In this document: positions 6,947 to 13,591 of the stretch, one piece after another
Layout of the letters: every line of letters begins with the position of its first letter
Numbering within the stretch: the first letter of the stretch is position 1
DNA from: a virus
Length of the DNA stretch: 22,880 nucleotides
Direction: 5' to 3' (one strand)
IMG/VR virus record: IMGVR_UViG_3300044971_001102
Span: 1-22,880 of that record
The notes under the pieces: generated by a model
What the model was told of the DNA's origin: nothing
Seen by the model: only the letters and a program-made list of their open reading frames with translations
The model's database searches: none
Translations under genes and position numbers: made by a program

Positions 6947-9790
6947 ATGGCAAATTCAAATAGAGTATTTGTGTCTCCAGGTGTGTACACATCGGAAAAA
7001 GATTTATCATTCGTAGCACAAAGTGTTGGGGTGAGTACATTGGGGTTAGTGGGTGAAACTTTAAGAGGTCCCGCTTTCGAACCAATTTTAATAACAGATT
7101 TCGATGCGTTCAAATTATATTTTGGAGGTACATCACCTGAAAAAGATGGTAATAACAATCCAAAATATGAACTACCTTATGTTGCAAAAGCATACCTTCA
7201 AGAATCTAATCAATTATTCGTAACAAGAATTCTTGGTTTAACAGGATATAAACCAGTTAAAACATTCGCGATTCAAACAATCGGTGGTGTTGAGGTTGGT
7301 TCATTAAGTGGAACCACATCAGGAACAACAATTCCATCAACAACAGGTATTACAGGTAGTACTTTCTACACTTTCTTATCAGATAAGAAAGCTTATGATG
7401 GTAACACAATTACTGACTACATTGTTACAAACTTTAGTGGTAACACTTCAAGTAATAATAACGATTGGTTTGTTTTGGGTAATGTACCGTTTTCAGGAAC
7501 ATCAGGTTTAACTGGTACTGAGGTTATCTCACCATTGACAGGTTTGGACAATGCAAATAATTACAACTCAAAAGAGTGGTACAATACATTAGTTAATACG
7601 GCGGGTGATGAAGTTTACTCATACCTATTCGTTTATAATAGTGGAACAAGTAGATTCAATGTTACAGAATACACATATAATGCAACTACATATAGTGATT
7701 ATGATGGTCAAGTTGTTGTTGCTTTCAGGTCAAGAGGTTCATACGCTGGTCAAACTTTAAATTTGGAAGTTACTGCGAACTCTAACTTTAATATTTCTGG
7801 TTCAGATTTAGTGGTTAATCCATTAGCTGAATTTACACTTAATGTAACAGGTTCAACAAGTGGAGCTAAAACATTTACTTGTAGTTTAGATACGTCATCA
7901 TCAAAATATGTTACAAAAGTTTTAGGTAATAGTGTGTATGATAAATCAAAAACTGATATTCCGATTTATGTTTATGAATCTTACCCAAATTATTTATTAA
8001 AAGCGTTTCAACAAGGTTATATTAGAGGTATCAGTTTAACTGAGGTATATAATACAGAAAACAATAACTTCTTAACAGAATGGGATACTCCAATGTCACC
8101 GACTGTTGTTTCTGAAGTTAGAGGTGGTAACGTTGCAGATTTATTTGAAGTAATTACAATTTCTGACGGTGAGGGTGCTAACACACAACTTAAAATTATG
8201 GTCATGAACATTGATATTGATACATATGAATTTGACCTTTTAGTTCGTGAATACTACGATACTGATGACAATATGGTTGTTCTTGAGAAATTTACAAGAT
8301 GTTCAATGAATCCGGATGTTCCGGGTTATATCGCTAAGAAAGTTGGTACATCAGATGGTGAATATGAATTGAATTCAAAATACATCATGTTGAATATGGC
8401 TAGTAATCACCCAACAGATGCTTACCCTTCAGGATTCAAAGGTTTTGTGAATAACTCAAACTTTGGTGGTAGTACTGTAGGTTCTGTTATGTACAAAACG
8501 GAGTACTATATTGCTGGTGATGTAACGGGATACAATTCTGATGGTTCACCAATTACAACTTCAGGTGACACAATTAGAAAAGTATGTTTAGGTTTCTCAA
8601 CTCAATCAGGTTATGATGATGATTTGTTAAAATACAAAGGTAAGGCGGCAACAGATACAACTAAAGGTTTCCACTTATCAACAAACGCATCAACAATTAC
8701 AGGTACAACATATCTAACAACACCATACGATTTAGAAGGACAAACAGGAGCAGATAATTTCTTAACAAATATCAACAACCGTAAATTTACATTAGCATTA
8801 TGTGGTGGATTTGATGGTTGGGATATCTATAGAAATGTAAGAACCTATGGAGATAGTTATATCTTCGGTAAGAAAACTTATGTTTCAGGTAACACAGCTA
8901 ATGGTGGTGTGTTCAGTACAGTAGCAACAAGTCCAAACTCTGACTACTATTCATACATTAAAGGTATTGATACTTTTGGTAACCCTGAAGCTGTTGATAT
9001 CAACATATTCGCAACACCGGGTATTAATTTCTATGACCATAGTTCATTAACTTCTTACGCAATTGATATGGTTGAACAAGATAGAGCGGATTCACTTTAT
9101 GTAATTGGTTCACCAAACTACAGTACAGTTGATGAGGTGGTTGGAGCTTTAGATGGTGTGGCAATGGATACAAACTATTCGGCTACTTACTTCCCTTGGA
9201 TTCAAATTAGAGATGTGGATAACGCAACTCAACTTTACATTCCACCAACAGGTGAGGTAGTAAGAAATATAGCGTTAACAGATAACGTATCATTCCCATG
9301 GTTCGCAGTCGCTGGTTATTCAAGAGGTTTGGTTAATTCAATTAAAGCAGTTAAGAAATTAACACTTGATGAAAGAGATGAACTTTATAAAAACAGAATT
9401 AACCCAATTGCAACATTCTCTGATACTGGTACAATTATTTGGGGTAACAAAACACTTCAAGTAAGAGAATCAGCACTTGATAGAATTAACGTAAGAAGAT
9501 TGTTATTAAGAGCAAGAAAATTAATTTCAGCAGTTGCAGTTAGATTGATATTTGAACAAAATGACGAACAAGTTCGTAATGAGTTCTTGAGATTAGTAAA
9601 TCCAATATTAGACGCAATTAAGAGAGAAAGAGGATTATTTGATTTCCGTGTAACGGTTTCTAGTGACCCAGCTGATATAGATGCAAATACATTGAGAGGT
9701 AAAATCTTTATTAAACCTACTCGTTCACTTGAATTTATTGATGTTGAATTCATTATTACACCAACAGGGGCTTCGTTTGATAATATTTAA
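6947..9790 (+). CDS. Contractile tail sheath protein (T4 gp18-like)
   Basis: The product has 947 residues. The N-terminus (VFVSPGVYTSEKDLSFVAQS, then TLGLVGETLRGPAF and DFDAFKLYFGG) and the C-terminal domain (RINPIATFSDTGTIIWGNKT, then RINVRRLLLRARKLI and FRVTVSSDP) are classic sheath signatures. The C-terminal part forms the conserved core that packs around the tube and contracts during injection. T4 gp18 has 659 residues, so this is much longer. The extra length lies in the middle (about 100-500), a Ser/Thr/Gly-rich, probably beta-rich region that would face outward. The gene starts the + strand tail block and is preceded by an A-rich leader (CAAGAAAAAAATG). It is followed by a 320-base gap before the tube gene, holding a hairpin and an unusual repeat cluster. 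The identification is secure. Confidence 0.97.
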   Translation: MANSNRVFVSPGVYTSEKDLSFVAQSVGVSTLGLVGETLRGPAFEPILITDFDAFKLYFGGTSPEKDGNNNPKYELPYVAKAYLQESNQLFVTRILGLTGYKPVKTFAIQTIGGVEVGSLSGTTSGTTIPSTTGITGSTFYTFLSDKKAYDGNTITDYIVTNFSGNTSSNNNDWFVLGNVPFSGTSGLTGTEVISPLTGLDNANNYNSKEWYNTLVNTAGDEVYSYLFVYNSGTSRFNVTEYTYNATTYSDYDGQVVVAFRSRGSYAGQTLNLEVTANSNFNISGSDLVVNPLAEFTLNVTGSTSGAKTFTCSLDTSSSKYVTKVLGNSVYDKSKTDIPIYVYESYPNYLLKAFQQGYIRGISLTEVYNTENNNFLTEWDTPMSPTVVSEVRGGNVADLFEVITISDGEGANTQLKIMVMNIDIDTYEFDLLVREYYDTDDNMVVLEKFTRCSMNPDVPGYIAKKVGTSDGEYELNSKYIMLNMASNHPTDAYPSGFKGFVNNSNFGGSTVGSVMYKTEYYIAGDVTGYNSDGSPITTSGDTIRKVCLGFSTQSGYDDDLLKYKGKAATDTTKGFHLSTNASTITGTTYLTTPYDLEGQTGADNFLTNINNRKFTLALCGGFDGWDIYRNVRTYGDSYIFGKKTYVSGNTANGGVFSTVATSPNSDYYSYIKGIDTFGNPEAVDINIFATPGINFYDHSSLTSYAIDMVEQDRADSLYVIGSPNYSTVDEVVGALDGVAMDTNYSATYFPWIQIRDVDNATQLYIPPTGEVVRNIALTDNVSFPWFAVAGYSRGLVNSIKAVKKLTLDERDELYKNRINPIATFSDTGTIIWGNKTLQVRESALDRINVRRLLLRARKLISAVAVRLIFEQNDEQVRNEFLRLVNPILDAIKRERGLFDFRVTVSSDPADIDANTLRGKIFIKPTRSLEFIDVEFIITPTGASFDNI

Positions 9791-9806
9791 TAAAATAAAA
9801 TAAAAA

Positions 9807-9828
9807 GGGAAGGTGTAAAAACCTTCCC
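9807..9828. terminator. Hairpin after sheath gene, possible terminator
   Basis: GGGAAGGT (9807-9814) pairs perfectly with ACCTTCCC (9821-9828) around a 6-base loop, 17 bases after the sheath stop. There is no T-tract after it on the + strand; the A-rich flank before it would make a T-tract only for - strand transcription. It may stop or protect the sheath mRNA 3' end. Confidence 0.45.
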
Positions 9829-9898
9829 AACTTATATGTTCCACAAGAAACAAAAAAAGTATAAAAAAAATAAAATTATATTACCCAGTATTTATGCT

Positions 9899-9988
9899 CC
9901 AGTATACTAGAACTAGTATTTTATTATCTAGTAATCTTTTAACTAGTTTTAATAATCTAGTTAATTTATTTCTAGTACTGGATACTAG
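9899..9988. repeat. CTAG cluster with nested inverted repeats
   Basis: CTAG occurs seven times between 9907 and 9988 (at 9907, 9913, 9928, 9943, 9957, 9972, 9985). The sites are arranged in perfect inverted repeats: ATACTAG/CTAGTAT (9904-9910, 9913-9919), TTAACTAG/CTAGTTAA (9939-9946, 9957-9964) and CTAGTA/TACTAG (9972-9977, 9983-9988). An outer pair CCAGTA (9899-9904) and TACTGG (9976-9981) could close the whole block. It could be an operator array, a structured leader or small RNA, or an origin-like element; the sequence does not decide. Confidence 0.6.
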
Positions 9989-10000
9989 TATAGGAAAAAA

Positions 10001-10035
10001 TACGAAATTTTTTTGACATAATCAAGTATTTCGTA
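10001..10035. promoter_or_regulatory. Inverted repeat upstream of the tube gene
   Basis: TACGAAAT (10001-10008) and ATTTCGTA (10028-10035) are perfect 8-base inverted arms with 19 bases between. The spacer holds TTGACA (10013-10018) and AATCAAGTA begins at 10020; the latter nonamer is also found upstream of sheath at 6872-6880. It is a candidate regulatory site. Confidence 0.4.
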
Positions 10036-10062
10036 AAAAAAAATTATTTTTCAATAGTTGTA

Positions 10063-10070
10063 TATTTATA
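10063..10070 (+). promoter_or_regulatory. TATTTATA element upstream of tail tube
   Basis: TATTTATAG begins at 10063, with 40 bases from the octamer to the tube ATG. The distance and flanking G match the sheath gene. Candidate late promoter. Confidence 0.4.
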
Positions 10071-10110
10071 GGTAAGGTAAATAAAAAAAAATTAAAAACA
10101 AAATATAGAC

Positions 10111-10599
10111 ATGGCAGATTTATTAATGAAAATGCCGGTTCCATACGAACCGAAAAGAGTTAACCGTTTCATACTTAGATTCCCTTCTTCATTGGGTATC
10201 AACGAATGGTATGTGGCATCAACGGCTAGACCAAGTGCAAAAATCAATTCAGTAGCAATACCATTCATCAATACATCAACTTATGTTGCTGGTAGATTCG
10301 AATGGAATGAACTAAGAGTAACATTTAAAGACCCAATTGGACCTTCAGCGTCACAAGCGTTGATGGAATGGTTCCGTTTACATGCGGAGTCTGTAACAGG
10401 TCGTATGGGTTACGCTGCTGGTTATAAGAAAGACATTGAATTGGAAATGTTAGACCCAACGGGTGTTGTTGTTGAGAAATGGATTCTTCAAGGTACATTC
10501 TTAACTGACTTGAACTTCAACGAACTTGATTATTCAAGAGATGATATTGCAACTATCACAGCGTCTTTACGTATGGATAGATGTATTCAAGTTTACTAA
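10111..10599 (+). CDS. Tail tube protein (T4 gp19-like)
   Basis: The product has 162 residues, almost the length of T4 gp19 (163). The pattern RFILRFPSSLGINEWYVAST at the start, then WNELRVTFKDPIGPSASQAL, LEMLDPTGVVVEKWILQGTF, and a C-terminal DYSRDDIATITASLRMD are hallmarks of contractile-phage tube proteins. The subunit forms hexameric rings stacked into the inner tube through which DNA passes, built around the tape measure and inside the sheath. It lies directly after sheath as in T4. It has its own candidate promoter and is followed by a strong terminator-like hairpin, so it is probably transcribed alone at high level. The ATG at 10111 follows an A-rich leader with no Shine-Dalgarno. Secure. 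Confidence 0.96.
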   Translation: MADLLMKMPVPYEPKRVNRFILRFPSSLGINEWYVASTARPSAKINSVAIPFINTSTYVAGRFEWNELRVTFKDPIGPSASQALMEWFRLHAESVTGRMGYAAGYKKDIELEMLDPTGVVVEKWILQGTFLTDLNFNELDYSRDDIATITASLRMDRCIQVY

Positions 10600-10643
10600 T
10601 TTTATTATCAGTATTTTAAGTTTTTTACCAAAATACAAATGTC

Positions 10644-10651
10644 TATTTATA
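10644..10651 (+). promoter_or_regulatory. TATTTATA element just before a hairpin
   Basis: TATTTATA lies five bases before the strong hairpin at 10656-10683, in the gap between tube and gp26-like genes. If it is a promoter, its transcript would begin inside or at the hairpin, so it may equally be a chance copy. Confidence 0.2.
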
Positions 10652-10655
10652 TTAT

Positions 10656-10690
10656 TAAGGGTCTTCCATATGGAAGACCTTTACTTTTAT
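10656..10690 (+). terminator. Rho-independent terminator after tail tube
   Basis: GGTCTTCCATATGGAAGACC (10660-10679) is a perfect 20-base palindrome. It extends outward through a G-T wobble and three A/T pairs to 10656-10683, and is followed by a T-rich stretch (ACTTTTAT). It is the strongest hairpin in the window and separates the high-copy tube gene from the following gene. Confidence 0.65.
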
Positions 10691-10716
10691 ATTGAAGTTT
10701 CGTAAATTGATATAGT

Positions 10717-10724
10717 TATAAATA
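10717..10724 (+). promoter_or_regulatory. T4-late-like TATAAATA before the gp26-like gene
   Basis: An exact TATAAATA, the T4 late promoter consensus, lies ten bases before the ATG at 10735 and downstream of the terminator. TTTCGTAAA at 10698-10706 also occurs upstream of the tube gene at 10029-10037. Confidence 0.4.
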
Positions 10725-10734
10725 AAACAAATTT

Positions 10735-11484
10735 ATGGAAGAATATAGAATTGACCCCACGATTGCATATGATGTCGTGGAATTACCTTCAAGAGGTATT
10801 TTTTACCCAAATAATAAAAAATCACTAAAGGTTTCTTATTTGACGGCTGCGGATGAAAATATTTTAGCGGCACCAAATTTAATTCAAACAAATTCAATTG
10901 TTACTGAACTATTAAAAAGAAAAATTTTGGACAGAGATTTTCCAATCGAAGATATGACTGAAGAAGATAAACAAACTGTTTTGATTTTTCTTAGAAATAC
11001 CGCATTTGGTTCAGAATATAGTGTTACCTTAACCGACCCAAAAACTGATTTAGAATTTAAAGCTAATATTGATTTAAGTAGTTTAAATTTTAAACCTTTT
11101 GATTTGGTTCCGGATAGTAATGGTGAATATCCATATTTTATGGAAAAATCTAAAATTGGTATTACTTTTAAATTTTTAACACCAAAACAAGAAAATGAAA
11201 TATCAGAAATTCAAAAAAGTTGGAATGGTAGTGGATATGCTCCAGTTATCACAAAACAATTAGAAATGATGATTAAATCTGTTGAGGGTAATAAAGACCA
11301 AATGAACATTAGAAACTTCATTGAAAAATTACCAATTAAAGATTCCCAAGACTTTAAAAAATATGTTTCAGAACATAGACCAGGTGTAGACCTTAAACAA
11401 ACAACAAAAACCCCATCAGGAGAAGATATCCAATTTTATATTGGGTTTGGGGTTGAGTTTTTTCGCCCTTTCTACGGACTATAA
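10735..11484 (+). CDS. gp26-like baseplate hub/tail assembly chaperone-like protein, frame-0 product
   Basis: The frame-0 product has 249 residues. The N-terminus VVELPSRGIFYPNN (14-27), then VSYLTAADENILAAPNLI (33-50) and VLIFLRNTAFGSEY (82-95), matches the pattern I know for the T4 base plate protein family (gp26; Pfam T4_baseplate). The Cys-x-x-Cys pairs seen in some members are absent. Its place between tube and tape measure is where tail assembly chaperones lie in other phages, and those are often made in two lengths by frameshifting. Here the frame stops after FFRPFYGL, but the +1 frame continues with a conserved-looking domain to 11614 (see next entry). It is preceded by a terminator and a TATAAATA element, so it probably starts the transcript that runs into the tape measure gene. 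Family call moderate to good. Confidence 0.65.
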   Translation: MEEYRIDPTIAYDVVELPSRGIFYPNNKKSLKVSYLTAADENILAAPNLIQTNSIVTELLKRKILDRDFPIEDMTEEDKQTVLIFLRNTAFGSEYSVTLTDPKTDLEFKANIDLSSLNFKPFDLVPDSNGEYPYFMEKSKIGITFKFLTPKQENEISEIQKSWNGSGYAPVITKQLEMMIKSVEGNKDQMNIRNFIEKLPIKDSQDFKKYVSEHRPGVDLKQTTKTPSGEDIQFYIGFGVEFFRPFYGL

Positions 11485-11614
11485 GAAAAACCAACTTTCA
11501 GAAATTTTATTCCTCGTTAAACGAGGATTCTCTTATGGGGACATAAATTCTATGCCAATTTATATAAGAAGATACTATATTGATTATATTTTGGAAATAG
11601 AAAACCAACAGTAA
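11471..11614 (+). CDS. +1-frame extension of the gp26-like protein (probable programmed frameshift)
   Basis: After the frame-0 stop region the +1 frame is open for 47 codons and ends in TAA at 11612-11614, only 13 bases before the tape measure ATG. Its product (QLSEILFLVKRGFSYGDINS followed by MPIYIRRYYIDYI) reads as real protein and resembles the C-terminal pattern of gp26-like proteins: an E-I-x-x-L helix, a Gly-Phe turn, then MP-x-x-x-R-x-Y-Y. It has no plausible start of its own except an internal ATG at 11552. A slip at CCT-T (11467-11470) gives FFRP-STDYKKNQ and a 292-residue fusion. The alternatives are an assembly error or a recent inactivating indel. Confidence 0.6.
   Translation, partial: STDYKKNQLSEILFLVKRGFSYGDINSMPIYIRRYYIDYILEIENQQ
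11511..11527 (+). other. Small hairpin downstream of the frameshift site
   Basis: TCCTCGT (11511-11517) pairs with ACGAGGA (11521-11527) around TAA. It lies about 40 bases after the proposed slip site and inside the +1-frame coding segment. It has no T-tract, so it is not an obvious terminator. It might stimulate frameshifting, though known stimulators lie closer. Confidence 0.35.
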
Positions 11615-11616
11615 TC

Positions 11617-11624
11617 TATTTATA
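11617..11624 (+). promoter_or_regulatory. TATTTATA element immediately before the tape measure gene
   Basis: CTATTTATATGTATGG: the octamer ends three bases before the ATG at 11628. As a -10-like element it would give a leaderless mRNA; alternatively it is an A/T-rich translation initiation region. It is the tightest spacing in the set. Confidence 0.3.
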
Positions 11625-11627
11625 TGT

Positions 11628-13544
11628 ATGGCAAAAGATTTATCAAAATTAGCGAAAACCGCAAGTATTTCTGAATTTGAACAAGAATGGTGCGCACAAC
11701 AAACCCCTCCTATAACATACGGGGCCATGACTTCTACTGACCATACGAATGCGGGTGCCGCTTACAATTACTATAAAACATTTAAAGATAATGGTAGTAA
11801 TAATAAAGAAGGTAGTTTTATGGGTAAGTTGGTCGGAGTTGCTGCAGATTTAGCTAAAACACAAGAAGTGGATAACTCATATTCTGGTATACAGGATTCT
11901 TATATTAAAGCTAATGAAGCGATTAGTTCCTTAATTAATTCGGAAGGTAAACTTAACGATGTAAAGGTAATTGGTTCCAATTTAATAAAAGGTACATACG
12001 AAAGATTTTTAGGATATTTAACAGAACAAACCGAACTACTACATCAAGTCAATGAGGGAACTAGTTTAACGGGAAAACTATCTGAGGGTGTTAGAGAAGA
12101 ATTAACTAATAGTAGTGTTCCTCTAATGAAATATAAGATAGGGTTTCAAGAAATTGTTACAGCATCTTTAGATTTAACAAAAACAACAAGTAAATTTAAT
12201 TTAATTAATAGTGAAACATGGGACAAAGTTGGACAATCAGCTAAAGCATATGTTGGGACATTATCAGATTTAACAGCAATGTTACCTGCTTTTGAAAAAA
12301 TTGGTTATGGTGCTAGTGATACTGCAAAACAAATTCAAATTTCAGGTCAAAGAATGATGAAACTTGGTTTAGATTCTAAATCAATGTTAAAAGAAGTTGG
12401 TGGAAGTTTAGATAAAATTAATCAATACGGATTTAAAGATGGTGTCCAAGGTTTGGCTAATATGGTGACCAAAGCAAAGGAATTTAGAATGTCAATGGAA
12501 GAGACTTTCACAATTGCAAATAAAGTTATGGACCCAGAGGGTGCAATTGATATGGCGGCTAATTTACAGGCAATAGGTGGTGCGATTGGTGATTTGGGAG
12601 ACCCATTAAAAATGATGTATATGGCCACAAATAATGTAGAGGGTATACAAGACGCATTGATTGGTGCTGCTCAATCTTTAGCGACATTTAATAAAGAAGG
12701 GGGTAAATTTGAAATAACCGGTATTAATATTAGGAAAGCCAAAGCAATGGCTGACCAAATGGGTATTTCATATAAGGAACTAACTCAAGGAGCGGTAGCT
12801 GCGGCTGAAAGGTCATCAGCGGCTATGTCAATGTTATCGAATGGATTAAAATTGGATAAAGACCAAACAGACTTAATTACTAACCTCGCCCATATGAAAG
12901 ATGGTAAAATGGTAATGGAAGTTCAAGGAGATAAAATGAGGGAAATACTTGGTCTTAAAAAGGATGTTAAAGAAGTTGCATTAGAGGAATTAACACAATC
13001 ACAAGCGGAGTCTTTAGCTGAATATCAAAAAAGAGAATCTGAAAAAACACCTGAAGATATTATTAGGGGACAAGCAACCAACATTGAATTAGTAACAAGG
13101 GATGTAAATTATATTTTAAGACTATTAACTGTTGAGTCCGGAAAAGCCGGAAAAAACACAATGAAAGCGTTGGGTGTTGATTTTGATGTTATTTCAGGTG
13201 AATCAAAAAAAATGAGAGAGTCAGCAAAAGGATATGTCCAAGCGGCATCCGATGACGTTAACTCAAAGTTAAACACAGTAATTACAGATAAAAAGGCAAA
13301 AGTAGATGGTGTCACATCAAAAGGTGCCGATGTTAATACCCCCCCTGATAAAAATAATGAAAACCTTACATCAAATAATAATCAGAATAAAGATAGTACA
13401 CTTAGTATTAACTTCAAGTCAGATGTTAACATGAATAAATTAGCGGGTGGATTATTAGAAATGCCAGGATGGAGTCAAAGTATAATGGATGCGTTGAACC
13501 CAAATGAATATAATGGACCGTTTACCACAATTAAAAGAGTATAA
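11628..13544 (+). CDS. Tail tape measure protein (gp29-like role)
   Basis: The product has 638 residues, mostly helical and rich in Ala, Lys, Glu and Met. Gly is scattered, and coiled-coil-like stretches run through about 170-500, typical of tape measure proteins. Examples are AKQIQISGQRMMKLGLDSKS, LANMVTKAKEFRMSMEETFT, and an Ala-rich central part (AVAAAERSSAAMSML). The tape measure sets tail length by spanning the tube lumen. T4 gp29 has 590 residues, so a tail of about T4 length is expected. The position directly after the gp26-like/chaperone-like gene and before the baseplate genes is the standard one. No transmembrane segment is obvious. Residues about 560-590 are an Asn/Lys/Asp-rich linker before a short C-terminal domain. 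The assignment rests mostly on position and composition. Confidence 0.68.
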   Translation: MAKDLSKLAKTASISEFEQEWCAQQTPPITYGAMTSTDHTNAGAAYNYYKTFKDNGSNNKEGSFMGKLVGVAADLAKTQEVDNSYSGIQDSYIKANEAISSLINSEGKLNDVKVIGSNLIKGTYERFLGYLTEQTELLHQVNEGTSLTGKLSEGVREELTNSSVPLMKYKIGFQEIVTASLDLTKTTSKFNLINSETWDKVGQSAKAYVGTLSDLTAMLPAFEKIGYGASDTAKQIQISGQRMMKLGLDSKSMLKEVGGSLDKINQYGFKDGVQGLANMVTKAKEFRMSMEETFTIANKVMDPEGAIDMAANLQAIGGAIGDLGDPLKMMYMATNNVEGIQDALIGAAQSLATFNKEGGKFEITGINIRKAKAMADQMGISYKELTQGAVAAAERSSAAMSMLSNGLKLDKDQTDLITNLAHMKDGKMVMEVQGDKMREILGLKKDVKEVALEELTQSQAESLAEYQKRESEKTPEDIIRGQATNIELVTRDVNYILRLLTVESGKAGKNTMKALGVDFDVISGESKKMRESAKGYVQAASDDVNSKLNTVITDKKAKVDGVTSKGADVNTPPDKNNENLTSNNNQNKDSTLSINFKSDVNMNKLAGGLLEMPGWSQSIMDALNPNEYNGPFTTIKRV

Positions 13545-13570
13545 TAATAATATAGAAATTAAAAAACATC

Positions 13571-13578
13571 TATTTATA
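13571..13578 (+). promoter_or_regulatory. TATTTATA element before the 1635-residue baseplate gene
   Basis: CTATTTATAAAG in the 47-base gap after the tape measure gene; the octamer ends 13 bases before the ATG at 13592. Candidate late promoter for the baseplate gene set. Confidence 0.35.
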
Positions 13579-13591
13579 AAGTAAAACATAA

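Larger units (their letters stand above)
9791..10110. other. 320-bp intergenic region between sheath and tube
   Basis: No gene is seen in this stretch. In order it holds a GC-containing hairpin (9807-9828), an A-rich segment, a cluster of CTAG-centred inverted repeats (9899-9988), another 8-base inverted repeat (10001-10035), and a TATTTATA element (10063-10070) before the tube start. It is the longest gene-free stretch in the window and very probably regulatory. Confidence 0.8.

Noticed and set aside
10013-10041. TTGACA at 10013 as a sigma-70 -35 box
   Set aside because: No TATAAT-like -10 follows at 16-18 bases; the sequence there is a run of A. It lies within the spacer of an inverted repeat instead.
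11507-11728. Open frame of 73 codons on the - strand over the gp26-like/tape measure junction
   Set aside because: It is antisense to the +1-frame extension and to the tape measure start, with no upstream signal. The + strand reading explains the region better.
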